Positions 16,902 to 25,586 of a stretch of 57,664 nucleotides of DNA are shown here, one piece after another (position 1 is the stretch's first letter; each line of letters opens with the position of its first letter). The notes below the pieces were generated by a model that was not told the DNA's origin, ran no database searches, and worked only from the letters and a program-made list of their open reading frames with translations. The stretch lies in assembly GCA_026984935.1 (NCBI GenBank), contig JALSRD010000053.1, positions 1 to 57,664 of the forward strand, read 5' to 3'. A program made the translations under genes and the position numbers. The DNA comes from Desulfobacterales bacterium. GTDB lineage: Bacteria > Desulfobacterota > Desulfobacteria > Desulfobacterales > JALSRD01.

Positions 16902-17437
16902 GGACCCTGTTTCGGCTTAAGCCGCGTCGCCGGTCTCTTTTTGCGGCCGTGGCGTAACGCACGCCGTCTCTGCCGGAAATGCCGGCTTACGAAAATGAAA
17001 TTTATTATTGACCAGGCGCTGAAGTCAATCAATATCGTTTTTTGCCGGCGAAGAGGATGCCAGGGGTGAATTTGGCGATGGGGTTTTGCGGGGAAAACCG
17101 CGTCATGGAAAGCACGGAGCGGGCTGCCGACACCGGCCAGCCGGGGATCGGTGAAAACCGTAAAGGGCACCGTATATCGTAGTCGATGCTGTTCGCGGAG
17201 CCGTGCAGCACGTTTCCGACGGCCTTCCTGGTCCCGTTTTTCGTCGTCCAGCGTCCGTGATTTGGCTTCAGCCTGGCTCTGGCCATGGTTATAGGCATTG
17301 GCCGCCGGAACATTGACAGGCGGGTTGGGGCACCGATGGTATCGGCATGCCGCTAAAGGCGTAAACATCTGTTCAAACCGGTAGTTACGGCGGGAGCGGA
17401 GTGGGCCTCACAACAATGACGGCATGCCGGTGTGTTT
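16902..17437. other. Gene-free stretch before tRNA-Arg
   Basis: About 535 bases lie between the FetA start and the 3' end of the tRNA gene. Open frames here (for example 17029-17313 on the minus strand) show no recognisable domain, no ribosome-binding site and arginine/proline-rich shadow composition. A small palindrome CGGCATGCCG is at 17420-17429. The region should hold the fetAB promoter, but I cannot place it. Confidence 0.5.
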
Positions 17438-17513
17438 TGGTACGCCCGGCTGGATTCGAACCAGCGATCTTCAGCTCCGGAGGCTGACGCCCTATCCACT
17501 GGGCCACGGGCGC
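17438..17513 (-). tRNA. tRNA-Arg (anticodon CCG)
   Basis: The minus strand folds as a complete cloverleaf. The acceptor is GCGCCCG with CGGGCGT (one G-U pair) and discriminator A. The D-arm stem is GCCC/GGGC, and the anticodon stem is TCAGC/GCTGA around loop CTCCGGA (anticodon CCG, reads CGG). The T-arm is GCTGG-TTCGAAT-CCAGC. The 3' CCA is encoded. The 76-nt length is normal. Confidence 0.95.
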
Positions 17514-17525
17514 AAATTTGGGTTT

Positions 17526-17554
17526 GGTCTATGTCATCTACCGGTAGAAGTCAA
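17526..17554 (-). promoter_or_regulatory. Promoter for tRNA-Arg
   Basis: On the minus strand TTGACT (17554-17549) is followed after 17 bases by TAGACC (17531-17526), ending 12 bases before the tRNA 5' end. The -10 is weak. A palindrome CTACCGGTAG fills part of the spacer. Confidence 0.45.
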
Positions 17555-17591
17555 GGCGGAAAACGGATTTTGATAGCCGTGCCGCCGGCCG

Positions 17592-18896
17592 CTAGGCTCT
17601 CCGGCCCCCGGCAACATTGAGATATTGCCGGGCTTCGCCGACAGTGTAGAGGCTGCCGGCCACGCAGACCGCCCCGTGCGGTGCGGCGCTTGTGATGGCA
17701 TGGTGCACGGCATCGGGCACTGCCTCGATAACCGTGGCGGCGGCACCCAGCTTTTTCACCTCCCGCAACAGCAGGCTGGGCGGCAGTGCGCGGTCGATGA
17801 CCGGACGGGTCAGAACGATGCGCCGGCAGAGCGGCACCAGGCAGCGCAGCATGGCCGCATACGGTTTGTCATCCAGAATGCCGGCCACCAGGGTCACGGG
17901 CCTGTCTTTGAGCTCTGCGGCCAGGTAACCGGCCAGGCGGCGGGCGGCGATCAGGTTGTGGGCGCCGTCTAGAATCACCAGCGGATCGGCCCGTACGATT
18001 TCCAGCCTGCCGGGCCAGCGCGTCCGCGCCAGGCCGGTGCGGATGGCCTCCCGCGGCAGACGGTTTCCCGAATTTTTCAGGATTTCGCAGGCCGCCAGGG
18101 TGAGCGCCGCATTTTCGACCTGGTGGCCCCCCTGCAGGGGGGTGTGCATGGCCGGCCAGCGGTGGTGCATGCCGCGGTAGCAAAACGTGCCGTTGCCGGA
18201 TCTGCGGACGCCAAAATGTGTTTTCAGGCGAAAGAGTGGGGCGTCTTTGGCAGCCGCGGTCTTTTCGATGACCGCAATGGCCGCCGGCTGATGCACGGCG
18301 GTGATCACGGGGGTCTGCGGTTTGATGATGCCGGCCTTTTCCGCGGCGATCTGGGCCAGGCGGCTGCCCAGGTAGGCGCGGTGTTCGAGCGCCACATTGG
18401 TGATCACCGTCACGGCCGGGGCGAGGACATTGGTTGCATCCAGGCGGCCGCCCATGCCGGTTTCGATAACGGCCCACTGCACCCGGCGCTGTGCGAAAAG
18501 ATACAGCGCCATGGCTGTGGTGTACTCGAAAAAAGTGGGCTGGCGCTCTCCGGGATCCACCTGTTTGACGGTGCGGTAGGCGGACAGCACTTCTTCATCG
18601 GTCACCTGCCGGCCGTCGATGCAGATGCGCTCGTTGAAACAAACCAGGTGCGGCGATGTATAGAGCCCCGTGCGGTACCCGGCGCTGGTCAATATGGACG
18701 CCAGCGCGGCTGCCACCGAGCCTTTGCCGTTGGTGCCGGCAATGTGCACGGCCGCATACGTTTGCTGCGGGTTGCCCAGCTGCGCGAGCATCCGGCGGAT
18801 CGTGGACAGCTCCAGCTTGATGCCGAAACGCTGTAGGCGGTACAGTTCCCGGAGGGCGGCATGGAATTTATCTGAGATTGCCTCTGAGGCTGCCAT
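17592..18896 (-). CDS. folC: Bifunctional folylpolyglutamate synthase/dihydrofolate synthase
   Basis: This 434-residue Mur-ligase-family enzyme adds glutamate to dihydropteroate and folates in the cytoplasm, using ATP. The P-loop HIAGTNGKGSVAAAL is near residue 52, followed by TSPHLVCFNERICI and FEYTTAMALYLF. The central-domain segment is VIETGMGGRLDATN, then AAEKAGIIK, and the C-terminal domain has WPGRLEIV and LDGAHN. The length matches FolC (about 420-440). ATG 18896 is chosen because an upstream extension would run into the S21 gene and its terminator; the ribosome-binding site is weak. It follows S21 on the same strand, separated by a terminator-like hairpin. Confidence 0.92.
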   Translation of the reverse strand: MAASEAISDKFHAALRELYRLQRFGIKLELSTIRRMLAQLGNPQQTYAAVHIAGTNGKGSVAAALASILTSAGYRTGLYTSPHLVCFNERICIDGRQVTDEEVLSAYRTVKQVDPGERQPTFFEYTTAMALYLFAQRRVQWAVIETGMGGRLDATNVLAPAVTVITNVALEHRAYLGSRLAQIAAEKAGIIKPQTPVITAVHQPAAIAVIEKTAAAKDAPLFRLKTHFGVRRSGNGTFCYRGMHHRWPAMHTPLQGGHQVENAALTLAACEILKNSGNRLPREAIRTGLARTRWPGRLEIVRADPLVILDGAHNLIAARRLAGYLAAELKDRPVTLVAGILDDKPYAAMLRCLVPLCRRIVLTRPVIDRALPPSLLLREVKKLGAAATVIEAVPDAVHHAITSAAPHGAVCVAGSLYTVGEARQYLNVAGGRRA

Positions 18897-18914
18897 CTGA
18901 ATAAACGAACCCGG

Positions 18915-18953
18915 AAAAGGCAAACCCGGCAGAAAGTCCTGATCTGCCGGGCT
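18915..18953 (-). terminator. Hairpin terminator after S21
   Basis: On the minus strand CCCGGCAGA (18951-18943), an 9-base loop and TCTGCCGGG (18933-18925) form a perfect 9-bp stem followed by TTTGCCTTTT. It lies between the S21 stop and the folC start and should limit readthrough into folC. Confidence 0.65.
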
Positions 18954-18972
18954 TTGAGAAACTGGACTTCGG

Positions 18973-19191
18973 CTAACGCCCGTAACGGTATTTGTAACGG
19001 GCCTTGGCCGCAGCGATCCGCTGGCGGCGCAAGGCTTCGCGCTGTTTGCGGCGCCGGTATTCACTGGGCTTTTCATAGCTTTTTTTCAGCTTGAGCCGTT
19101 TAAAAAGGCCATCGTTCTGAATCTTTTTCTTCAGGATGCGCATGGCCTTTTCAAGGTCGTTGTCGATGACCTTGACCTGAATTTCTTTCAA
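18973..19191 (-). CDS. rpsU: Ribosomal protein S21
   Basis: This 72-residue, very basic protein is the small-subunit protein bS21. The sequence KEIQVKVIDNDLEKAMRILK followed by GLFKRLKLKKSYEKPSEYRRR and a basic C-terminal tail (ARYKYRYGR) is typical. The start is most likely TTG at 19191: AAGGGG lies seven bases before it, while the GTG at 19200 would overlap that site. This gives the usual N-terminus (M)KEIQVKV. A good promoter lies about 90 bases upstream and a hairpin terminator follows, so it looks like a single-gene transcript. Confidence 0.93.
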   Translation of the reverse strand: MKEIQVKVIDNDLEKAMRILKKKIQNDGLFKRLKLKKSYEKPSEYRRRKQREALRRQRIAAAKARYKYRYGR

Positions 19192-19274
19192 ATATCTCAC
19201 CCCTTTTCTGCATCGTGCGCCTGTTGCTGCCGCGCACCGATGGTAATTTTTGACCGCTTTTGCAAAACCTAATT

Positions 19275-19303
19275 AACATAATCCGGAATGCACAAATTTG
19301 CAA
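19275..19303 (-). promoter_or_regulatory. rpsU: Promoter for rpsU
   Basis: On the minus strand TTGCAA (19303-19298) is followed after 17 bases by TATGTT (19280-19275). A run of eight Ts just upstream could act as an UP-like element. It is located between the end of the CCA/poly(A) polymerase gene and rpsU. Confidence 0.55.
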
Positions 19304-19317
19304 GAAAAAAAACAGGC

Positions 19318-20763
19318 TCAGACACCTTCGGGCTTCTCGGCTGAAAACGCGATCTTTCTGGCCAGGTCCATGGCCGCCCGGTGGTCCGTAACACTGCCGA
19401 TCAGCCGGGCCTGGTTGACGCCATCCAGAATTATTCGAAACAGCGGGGAAGGGGAAAGGCCCAGTCCGTGGATCAGGTCGCGGCCGGTGATTAGCGGGGC
19501 CTGACGCATGCGGGGAGCGATTTCCGTAAAATAGCGCTGCGCCAGATCAGCCGCAAAGTCCTGGAAATCTCCTGCCGTACGGTACCGGCGGCTGTCTTTG
19601 CCGAAATGGTCGGCAAGGCTCAGCAGCAGAAGTGCAGGCGTGGAGCGGCCGCAGTGCAGGTAGAACCGCGCCAGGGCCCGGTCCGTCAGTTCACGGCGGA
19701 CCTGCAGTAAAAAGAGCTGCAGCGGTCGCATGTGGTTGTCCACAAGAAAGGCGATGCGGCTGCACTCCGCGGCCGAAAAACGCAGGCCGGCCGCAATTTT
19801 CCCGGCAAGCGCGGCGCCTTTGCCGGCATGCCCGAAAAAGTGGACGTTCCGGTCGGCACTGCCGGAGCGTACGGCGGGTTTGGCGATGTCGTGCAGCAGC
19901 AGGCTGAATTTAAGCAGCCAGGCATCCGGGGTACGCTGGACCAGCGCCACGGCGCGCCGCAGGCCCGGCGCCAGGCCGGATGGCGCACTCAGCATGTGCT
20001 CCAGTTCGCGGCATGCGGCCAGCGTGTGCCGCCAAACGTCATACCGGTGGTGGCGGTTCTGCCGACAGCCCACGAGATCCCGAAGTGCGGGAATGATTTC
20101 GAAGACCAGGCCGCTTTGCGCCATTTGGGAGAGGTGGCGGCTGGCACGGGGCGTGCTGAAAAGTTTGCAGAGTTCGTCGCGGATGCGTTCGGCGGCGGCG
20201 GCGGCCATTTTAGATGCGTGCCGGCCGATGGCGGCTGCCGTGCGATGCTCGATGTCAAAGTCCAGCATAGCGGCGATGCGGTAGGCGCGCAGCAGGCGCA
20301 GCGGGTCTTTTTCGAAGGCCGACTCCGAAACCATGCGGATGCAACGCGCCTGCAGGTCCCGCCGGCTGCCGGCAATATCGATGATGCGGCCGCTGCGCAA
20401 TTCGCAGGCCATGGCGTTGACCGTAAAGTCCCTGCGCCGCAGGTCGGCTTCCACGGAAGTACCCACCGCTGCAACCACGTCGAAGGTCCGGTCCGCCGTG
20501 ATGATGCGGTAGACCCTTTTGCCCGGTTTCCCCAGGGCCACCAGATGTCCGCCGGTGCCCGCGGCGACCCTTTCGGCAAAACGCCGCACATGCGCCAGGC
20601 ACACGATGTCGTAATCCTTGGGAGTGCGCTGCAAAAGGAGATCCCGCAGGCATCCGCCCACGATAAAGGCGCCCGGCGCGGGGGGAAGTCCTTCGAAAGC
20701 CGCCGGCGGTATATGTGAAGATTCTGTCATGATCGCTGGATCCGATACATTTTTATTTTGCAT
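19318..20763 (-). CDS. CCA tRNA nucleotidyltransferase/poly(A) polymerase-family protein with HD domain
   Basis: This 481-residue class II nucleotidyltransferase has the catalytic head VGGCLRDLLLQRTPKDYDIV (DYD metal ligands) near residues 35-55, then RRDFTVNAMACEL, the nucleotide-selecting region DPLRLLRAYRIAAMLDF, and the RNA-binding helices. A C-terminal HD phosphohydrolase segment (LLLHDIAKPAVRS, later FLVDNHM) is near residue 300, as in CCA-adding enzymes with 2',3'-cyclic phosphatase activity. It either completes tRNA 3' ends or polyadenylates RNA; sequence alone does not separate the two. ATG 20763 follows GAGG at good spacing; ATG 20730 is the alternative. It lies upstream of rpsU on the same strand. 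Confidence 0.85.
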   Translation of the reverse strand: MQNKNVSDPAIMTESSHIPPAAFEGLPPAPGAFIVGGCLRDLLLQRTPKDYDIVCLAHVRRFAERVAAGTGGHLVALGKPGKRVYRIITADRTFDVVAAVGTSVEADLRRRDFTVNAMACELRSGRIIDIAGSRRDLQARCIRMVSESAFEKDPLRLLRAYRIAAMLDFDIEHRTAAAIGRHASKMAAAAAERIRDELCKLFSTPRASRHLSQMAQSGLVFEIIPALRDLVGCRQNRHHRYDVWRHTLAACRELEHMLSAPSGLAPGLRRAVALVQRTPDAWLLKFSLLLHDIAKPAVRSGSADRNVHFFGHAGKGAALAGKIAAGLRFSAAECSRIAFLVDNHMRPLQLFLLQVRRELTDRALARFYLHCGRSTPALLLLSLADHFGKDSRRYRTAGDFQDFAADLAQRYFTEIAPRMRQAPLITGRDLIHGLGLSPSPLFRIILDGVNQARLIGSVTDHRAAMDLARKIAFSAEKPEGV

Positions 20764-20904
20764 GGCAGGCCTCACGCAGCCTATCCCCTTATCGCGTCCG
20801 GCGGTGAATGGCAAGCCGGCTGCAATTGGCGCACACCGTCCGGAAGCGCCGTTTTGTAACCTCTGTGAAAGTTTTTAAAATGGGCGCACCCGTATGAATT
20901 CTGC

Positions 20905-20933
20905 TTGCCATAGCACCTCTTTCTGGTTTATGA
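20905..20933 (+). promoter_or_regulatory. Candidate promoter for the LysM gene
   Basis: TTGCCA (20905-20910), 17-base spacer, TTATGA (20928-20933), located about 80 bases before the LysM gene start. The match is moderate. Confidence 0.35.
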
Positions 20934-21010
20934 ATCAAAAATCCACAGTGCTTACGCGGTCTTTTCGCAAACGGCCGCAGCAGGTACAGATACAGGTGCA
21001 AGGAGGATTT

Positions 21011-21691
21011 ATGACACCGGAAGATTCCACCGGACCGTTTAAAATCCACGGCGAACCACAGGATGCCGCCAGGGTTGATGACGAATATGGCGATGTGCAT
21101 TTCTCACAGCGCAGGGAAGGCCTTGCGCGCGATGGATTGCCCAGCCGGACGCGCAGCCGGAGCCTGATGATCGCCATTGTGGTGGTCGTTTTGTTTGTGC
21201 TGATTCTGCTTTTCTGGTCAATCCCCAAACCGAAACGGGCGCTCAACGATCCGCGGCTGGCCGCCATGCAGACGCGCATCAACCAGCTCGCAAAGCGCCT
21301 GAATGATGTGGAAGGCACAGTGGCCGGCCTGGCGGACCTCAAAGTCGGGCTTGCAGGCACCCGGGAGCTCGCTGCGCGCCTCGACCACGTGGAGGCCGCC
21401 TATTCCAAGCGCCTTGACGAAGCATCCCGCAAAATTGCCGAACTGGACAAGGCGCTCAAATCCGTGCCCAAAAAAACCGTCGCCCCGAAGGCCGGTCGGG
21501 CGCGGACGCCGACGGCGCACAAAGCCGCCCGGAAAAAGCATGCCATACGGTATCATACCGTGGCCGCCGGAGACACACTTTACAGCCTCTCCAAACGCTA
21601 TGGCCTGACTGTTGCCAGGCTGCGCGCGATCAACAAGCTGGGCGGAAAGTCAACCATCCACCCCGGCCAGAAGCTGCGCGTATCACCTTAA
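21011..21691 (+). CDS. Membrane-anchored coiled-coil protein with C-terminal LysM domain
   Basis: This 226-residue protein has a soluble acidic N-terminus, one transmembrane helix (LMIAIVVVVLFVLILLFW, about residues 52-70), a helical coiled-coil region (about 80-160) and a basic Ala/Lys-rich linker. A single LysM peptidoglycan-binding domain closes it (about 176-226: YHTVAAGDTLYSLSKRYGL ... IHPGQKLRV). The topology should place LysM in the periplasm and the first 50 residues in the cytoplasm. AAGGAGGATTT fixes ATG 21011. It converges with the acyltransferase-hydrolase gene only three bases away. A role linking envelope and peptidoglycan is inferred; the partner is unknown. Confidence 0.82.
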   Translation: MTPEDSTGPFKIHGEPQDAARVDDEYGDVHFSQRREGLARDGLPSRTRSRSLMIAIVVVVLFVLILLFWSIPKPKRALNDPRLAAMQTRINQLAKRLNDVEGTVAGLADLKVGLAGTRELAARLDHVEAAYSKRLDEASRKIAELDKALKSVPKKTVAPKAGRARTPTAHKAARKKHAIRYHTVAAGDTLYSLSKRYGLTVARLRAINKLGGKSTIHPGQKLRVSP

Positions 21692-21694
21692 AGC

Positions 21695-23845
21695 CTACAG
21701 CTGCTCGATAAAAGCCGCAATGGCGCGGTGGACTTTCGGCGCCCCTTCGCCCAGCAGGATGCCGTGCCGCGGAAAGTTGAAGAGCAGGTAGCGCTTGTCT
21801 TCAGAGCCCAGCGTGTCAAAGATGTGCTTGGACCCGCGTTCATCGACCACCGGGTCGCGGTGTGACTGGATGATCATGGCGGGGACCTGAACGCGCGCCA
21901 GTTTTTTCTGCAGGCTGTCCACCAGCCTTTCCAGTTCCCGGATGCCGGAGACCGGGTTGCGGTGGTAGTTGATGTGCGGGTTTTCAGGGGTGTTGTCAAC
22001 AAAATCCTTGCGCGCCTCTTCCAAGTGTATTTTTTCCATCAGGCGGTTCCACACATCCATGGCGGGCACAAATTTGGCGGCGAAATCCTGGAGCTTGAGC
22101 GGCGGTGAAACTGCGAAGACACCCGCCAGATCGTCCACGCGTGTGGCCAGATCCAGGGCCAGGGATGCGCCGTTGGAAAAGCCGCCCACCACGATGCAAC
22201 GGCAGATATTGCTCAAAAGGATGTAACCTTCTTCCACCGATTCGATCCACTCCATGTGGCCGCGGCTGGCCAGGTCCACCGGTGAAGTGCCGTGGCCGCG
22301 GATGCGCGGCACGTATGCCCAGTAACCGCGGTCTCCCAGGAAGTGCGCCAGCTGTGCCATTTCGCGGGGGTCGGCCAGGTAGCCATGCAGCAGCAGCACG
22401 CCTGTATGCCGCCGGCGTGCGCGCACCAGGATCGGACGGCTCAGCACTTTGTCGCGGGATTCGCCGTCCACAAAAAAAGCCGCGTAATCATTATCCAGCT
22501 CCTGTTGCGCGGCCTTGAATAGATGGCGCGCCAGGCGCCGCCGGACGCGCCAGGCGGGCAGACGGGCGACACGCCGCAGGCGTTTGCGGAGTTTAATCAG
22601 CGGTTCGATCTCGTTGACGATTACAGCCAGGGGGTTATCCACCCGGATGCGGTGAAAACCGACCGTTGCTGAAGGCGCATCTTTTTCGAAGACCAGCATG
22701 CCCTCCCGGATCTCGAGGATTCCTTTTTCGGCCAGCAGCGAGACGAAGCCGTCGAAACGGCCGTAGCGGTCGTCGGTGAGCAGGTGGGTCTGTTTTTTGC
22801 GCAGGCTGCTGTGGCGGTAGACACCGCTGCCGGGAACAGACTCGGTGGCGGCCAAAAAGAGCCGCTGTTTAAGGAGCGTGATATCGATCTGCGATGAAGG
22901 ACTCAGGACGATCAGCGAGGCCAGAAGGTGGTCGGGATTGACGGCCGTCATGCGGTAGATGGCCGCCATGTATGTCTGCATCAGATCGTGGGCTTCCTGG
23001 CGCAGCACGGGTATGGAGGCGATTTTGTCGTCGAAATCAAAAGGCACGGTGGATTGAATGTCGGCTGAAACCGGACGGGTGCGCAGGCACTGGCGCACCG
23101 CGATCGGCGGGCCGAAGCGCATGTCCACATCCACGCCGGACAAAAGCATGGTTCCTTCGGTCATGATCTCTTCGACGGCGCGCGGCGAAAGGTCGCCCTT
23201 CAATTTGGCGGCCAGCATGGTGAGCAGGTTTTCTTCGGCCCGCAGGGGATAGTAGGTCATGTTGACCGGAACGATGAACGTTTCCAGACCCAGTGTCTTT
23301 TCAATGTCTTCGATACCGAAAAGATCCGCCAGGCGCCGGGCTTCCTCCGGCTTGCGCTCCAGCATCTTGCGCAGCCGCTGGCGGTAGAACTCCGTGCGCA
23401 GGGCCAGGTTGGCGGCGCCGGTATGCGGGGGGTGTTTCTTGTCCGCCGCACTGATCATGAAACGCCCACGCTGCAGAAGCTTTTTGTTTTTTACCATGCG
23501 GCCTTCGGGATAGATGATCCAGGATGCCTCGCCGGTGAGCAGGGTCTTGACGATCAGCAGGTCGCGGTGGGGGTCTTTGGTGGACACGGCGCCGATGGCG
23601 GTGAGCACACTGTTCAGGTGGCCTTCGAAAAGCGCATAGTCCGCCAGTGACCAGACCGGCTGTTTGGTAATCTCGAAAATGCGCGCGGGCAGCAGCAGGG
23701 TTTCAATGCGGGTAAAGTGGTTGATGACATAGATGACGGCGCCCTGCGGGATGTTCCGCCGGCCGTGGACGACAATGTTGGCCCGCGAAAGCGCCGAAAG
23801 CGCCTTGATGGCAAAACCGGTGGTACGGTAGGCGAACGGATTCAT
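21695..23845 (-). CDS. Acyltransferase-alpha/beta hydrolase fusion protein
   Basis: This 716-residue protein has two recognisable enzyme domains. The N-terminal part (about 1-230) resembles PlsB/PlsC glycerolipid acyltransferases. It has VINHFTRIETLLLP, where the usual HX4D is HX4E, and IIYPEGRMVKNKKLL as the phosphate-binding block. A middle region of about 250 residues is unassigned. The C-terminal part (about 490-716) is an alpha/beta hydrolase: LLLHGYLADPREM (oxyanion HG), nucleophile elbow GGFSNGAS, Asp in SHRDPVVDE and His in PRHGILLGEG. Together they could make and cleave, or remodel, acyl esters at the inner membrane. ATG 23845 begins the conserved region; a TTG at 23878 is possible. 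The gene stands alone. Confidence 0.82.
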   Translation of the reverse strand: MNPFAYRTTGFAIKALSALSRANIVVHGRRNIPQGAVIYVINHFTRIETLLLPARIFEITKQPVWSLADYALFEGHLNSVLTAIGAVSTKDPHRDLLIVKTLLTGEASWIIYPEGRMVKNKKLLQRGRFMISAADKKHPPHTGAANLALRTEFYRQRLRKMLERKPEEARRLADLFGIEDIEKTLGLETFIVPVNMTYYPLRAEENLLTMLAAKLKGDLSPRAVEEIMTEGTMLLSGVDVDMRFGPPIAVRQCLRTRPVSADIQSTVPFDFDDKIASIPVLRQEAHDLMQTYMAAIYRMTAVNPDHLLASLIVLSPSSQIDITLLKQRLFLAATESVPGSGVYRHSSLRKKQTHLLTDDRYGRFDGFVSLLAEKGILEIREGMLVFEKDAPSATVGFHRIRVDNPLAVIVNEIEPLIKLRKRLRRVARLPAWRVRRRLARHLFKAAQQELDNDYAAFFVDGESRDKVLSRPILVRARRRHTGVLLLHGYLADPREMAQLAHFLGDRGYWAYVPRIRGHGTSPVDLASRGHMEWIESVEEGYILLSNICRCIVVGGFSNGASLALDLATRVDDLAGVFAVSPPLKLQDFAAKFVPAMDVWNRLMEKIHLEEARKDFVDNTPENPHINYHRNPVSGIRELERLVDSLQKKLARVQVPAMIIQSHRDPVVDERGSKHIFDTLGSEDKRYLLFNFPRHGILLGEGAPKVHRAIAAFIEQL

Positions 23846-23907
23846 ACCTGTATCTTTGGGTGGACAACCCGGGGGCAACCTCTGCCGGGAGCCGTTTCCG
23901 GTTCGTA

Positions 23908-23936
23908 TTGACAGACCGGCTTTAAGCGGTTAAGTT
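23908..23936 (+). promoter_or_regulatory. Promoter for the NIL-ferredoxin/mnmA group
   Basis: TTGACA (23908-23913), a 17-base spacer and TAAGTT (23931-23936), ending 44 bases before the GTG start of the NIL ferredoxin. The -35 is a full consensus match. Confidence 0.55.
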
Positions 23937-23980
23937 AAAACGATTTAAGAGAAAAATAAAGTGATTTTTGGAGGCGGCAG

Positions 23981-24409
23981 GTGTACGCGAAAATTTTAAT
24001 TCTACGCTTCCCGCAGACGGAAGTGCAAAAACCGATTGTCTGCTACCTGGCAAGAGACTATAATCTGACTTTCAATATCTTGAACGCTGCCGTTCTGCCA
24101 CGCCGGGAAGGGGTTATGGTGCTGGAGCTTTCCGGCGAACGCAGGGACTTCAAAAAGGGCGTCAGCTACCTCAAGAGCCAGGGTGTGGATGTACAAAACG
24201 CCTCACAGGAGGTTGAGCGCAACAACGACAAGTGCACCCACTGCGGCGCCTGCACGGCGGTTTGCCCCACTGCTGCGCTGCATATTTGCCGGCCCCGGAT
24301 GAATGTTGAATTCGACAAGGAGAAGTGTTCCGTGTGCGAGCTGTGCGTCACCGCTTGTCCCACACGGGCCATGCTGGTGCGTCCGGCGGCCCAGGTCTTT
24401 TTTGAGTAA
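23981..24409 (+). CDS. NIL-domain 2[4Fe-4S] ferredoxin
   Basis: This 142-residue protein has an N-terminal NIL domain (about 1-75, the ACT-like domain also found at the C-terminus of MetN transporters) and a bacterial 2[4Fe-4S] ferredoxin domain. The cluster motifs are CTHCGACTAVCP and CSVCELCVTACP. NIL ferredoxins in anaerobes have been linked to homocysteine/methionine sulfur metabolism. The GTG at 23981 follows GGAGGCGGCAG. Its TAA overlaps the ATG of mnmA by one base (TAATG), so the two are almost certainly translationally coupled. This suggests electron or sulfur delivery for tRNA thiolation (inference). Confidence 0.88.
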   Translation: MYAKILILRFPQTEVQKPIVCYLARDYNLTFNILNAAVLPRREGVMVLELSGERRDFKKGVSYLKSQGVDVQNASQEVERNNDKCTHCGACTAVCPTAALHICRPRMNVEFDKEKCSVCELCVTACPTRAMLVRPAAQVFFE

Positions 24410-25509
24410 TGCCGCCGATCGCCGTGGCGCTGTCCGGCGGCGTGGACTCCCTGGTGGCCGCTTATTTGCTGAAAGGCCAGGGGCACGAACTGACCGGATT
24501 TCACTTTCTGACCGGATTCGAGTCCCCCCGACACCTCTTGCCGGACGTTCCCGGCTGCAGCCCTCCCAGCACGATGCCGCTTTTGTATGCCGGCGACGTG
24601 ACGCAGCGGATTGCGGCCCTTGGGCGGCAGCTGGGCATCCCAGTCCACGTGCTCGACTGTTCCAAGGCCTTTGAAGAGCGGGTGGTGGGTTATTTCAGGC
24701 GCACCTATCTGGCCGGCATGACCCCCAACCCGTGCCTGGTGTGCAATGCCGCCATCAAATTCGGGACGCTGCTGGATGCGGCGCGCCGCACCGGCGCCCG
24801 TTGCCTGGCAACCGGCCATTACGCACGCGTGCAGCGGGACGCGGGCGGAAACTTTCGCCTCCTGCGCGGCCGGGATACGTCCAAGGACCAGTCCTATTTT
24901 CTGGCGCGTCTGAGCCCGGCACAGCTTTCGGCCGCCTGTTTCCCTCTGGGGGAGATGACCAAAGAGCAGGTGCGCGCCCTGGCGCGCGCCAAAGGGCTAC
25001 AACCGCTGGCGCCTTCCGAGAGCCAGGACGCCTGTTTCGTGGCGGAAAAGCGCTACACGGAGTTTCTGGCCCGCCAGGGGGTCGGCGACCGACGCGGACC
25101 CATTGAAAATCTGGCCGGTGAAGTCATCGGGCAGCACCACGGGCTGCATCGCTTTACCGTGGGCCAACGGCGCGGCATCAACTGCCCGGCCCCGGAACCC
25201 TACTATGTGGTGAAAATCGATCCGCATAGAAACCGTCTCATTGTAGGGGCCCGGTTCGACCTGATGGCCAGCCGCTGCCGGGTGACAGACATTAACTGGC
25301 TCCAGCCGGTGGGAAAAGAACCGCTGGCCTGTCAGGTGAAAGTCCGTTATCGCCATGTTGCCGCCGCCGCCGTGCTGACGCCGCTGGGCGGCAGTGAGGC
25401 ACTGCTCGAATTCGATGCGCCCCAGTCGGCGCTGACTCCCGGACAAGGCGCGGTTTTCTATGATCGGGATACGGTGATAGGTGGCGGCTGGATCGCCGCC
25501 ACCCGCTGA
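24409..25509 (+). CDS. mnmA: tRNA-specific 2-thiouridylase MnmA
   Basis: This 366-residue enzyme thiolates U34 of tRNA-Lys/Glu/Gln using ATP. The PP-loop SGGVDS is near residue 8. The first catalytic cysteine is in MTPNPCLVCNAAIKF near residue 108, and the second is in SESQDACFV near residue 208. The C-terminal beta-barrel begins at about residue 240 (FTVGQRRGI, then YYVVKIDP). The N-terminal half carries a Pro/Cys-rich stretch (ESPRHLLPDVPGCSPPS) instead of the usual MnmA insert. The ATG overlaps the stop of the NIL ferredoxin. A methylthiotransferase gene follows, making a tRNA-sulfur group. Confidence 0.9.
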   Translation: MPPIAVALSGGVDSLVAAYLLKGQGHELTGFHFLTGFESPRHLLPDVPGCSPPSTMPLLYAGDVTQRIAALGRQLGIPVHVLDCSKAFEERVVGYFRRTYLAGMTPNPCLVCNAAIKFGTLLDAARRTGARCLATGHYARVQRDAGGNFRLLRGRDTSKDQSYFLARLSPAQLSAACFPLGEMTKEQVRALARAKGLQPLAPSESQDACFVAEKRYTEFLARQGVGDRRGPIENLAGEVIGQHHGLHRFTVGQRRGINCPAPEPYYVVKIDPHRNRLIVGARFDLMASRCRVTDINWLQPVGKEPLACQVKVRYRHVAAAAVLTPLGGSEALLEFDAPQSALTPGQGAVFYDRDTVIGGGWIAATR

Positions 25510-25586
25510 TTGTTGCCCGGACAACGAAAAGGCCGGCTGCGGCGACCATACCGGCGGCCGCTGAGGACCACTGCAGAAAGGCAACC

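Noticed and set aside
16829-17368. Minus-strand frame of 179 residues overlapping fetA and the following gap
   Set aside because: No domain, no ribosome-binding site, and it overlaps the start of a well-supported ATPase gene.
17420-17429. Palindrome CGGCATGCCG downstream of tRNA-Arg as a terminator
   Set aside because: It has no loop and no T-run; it is a plain palindrome common in GC-rich DNA.
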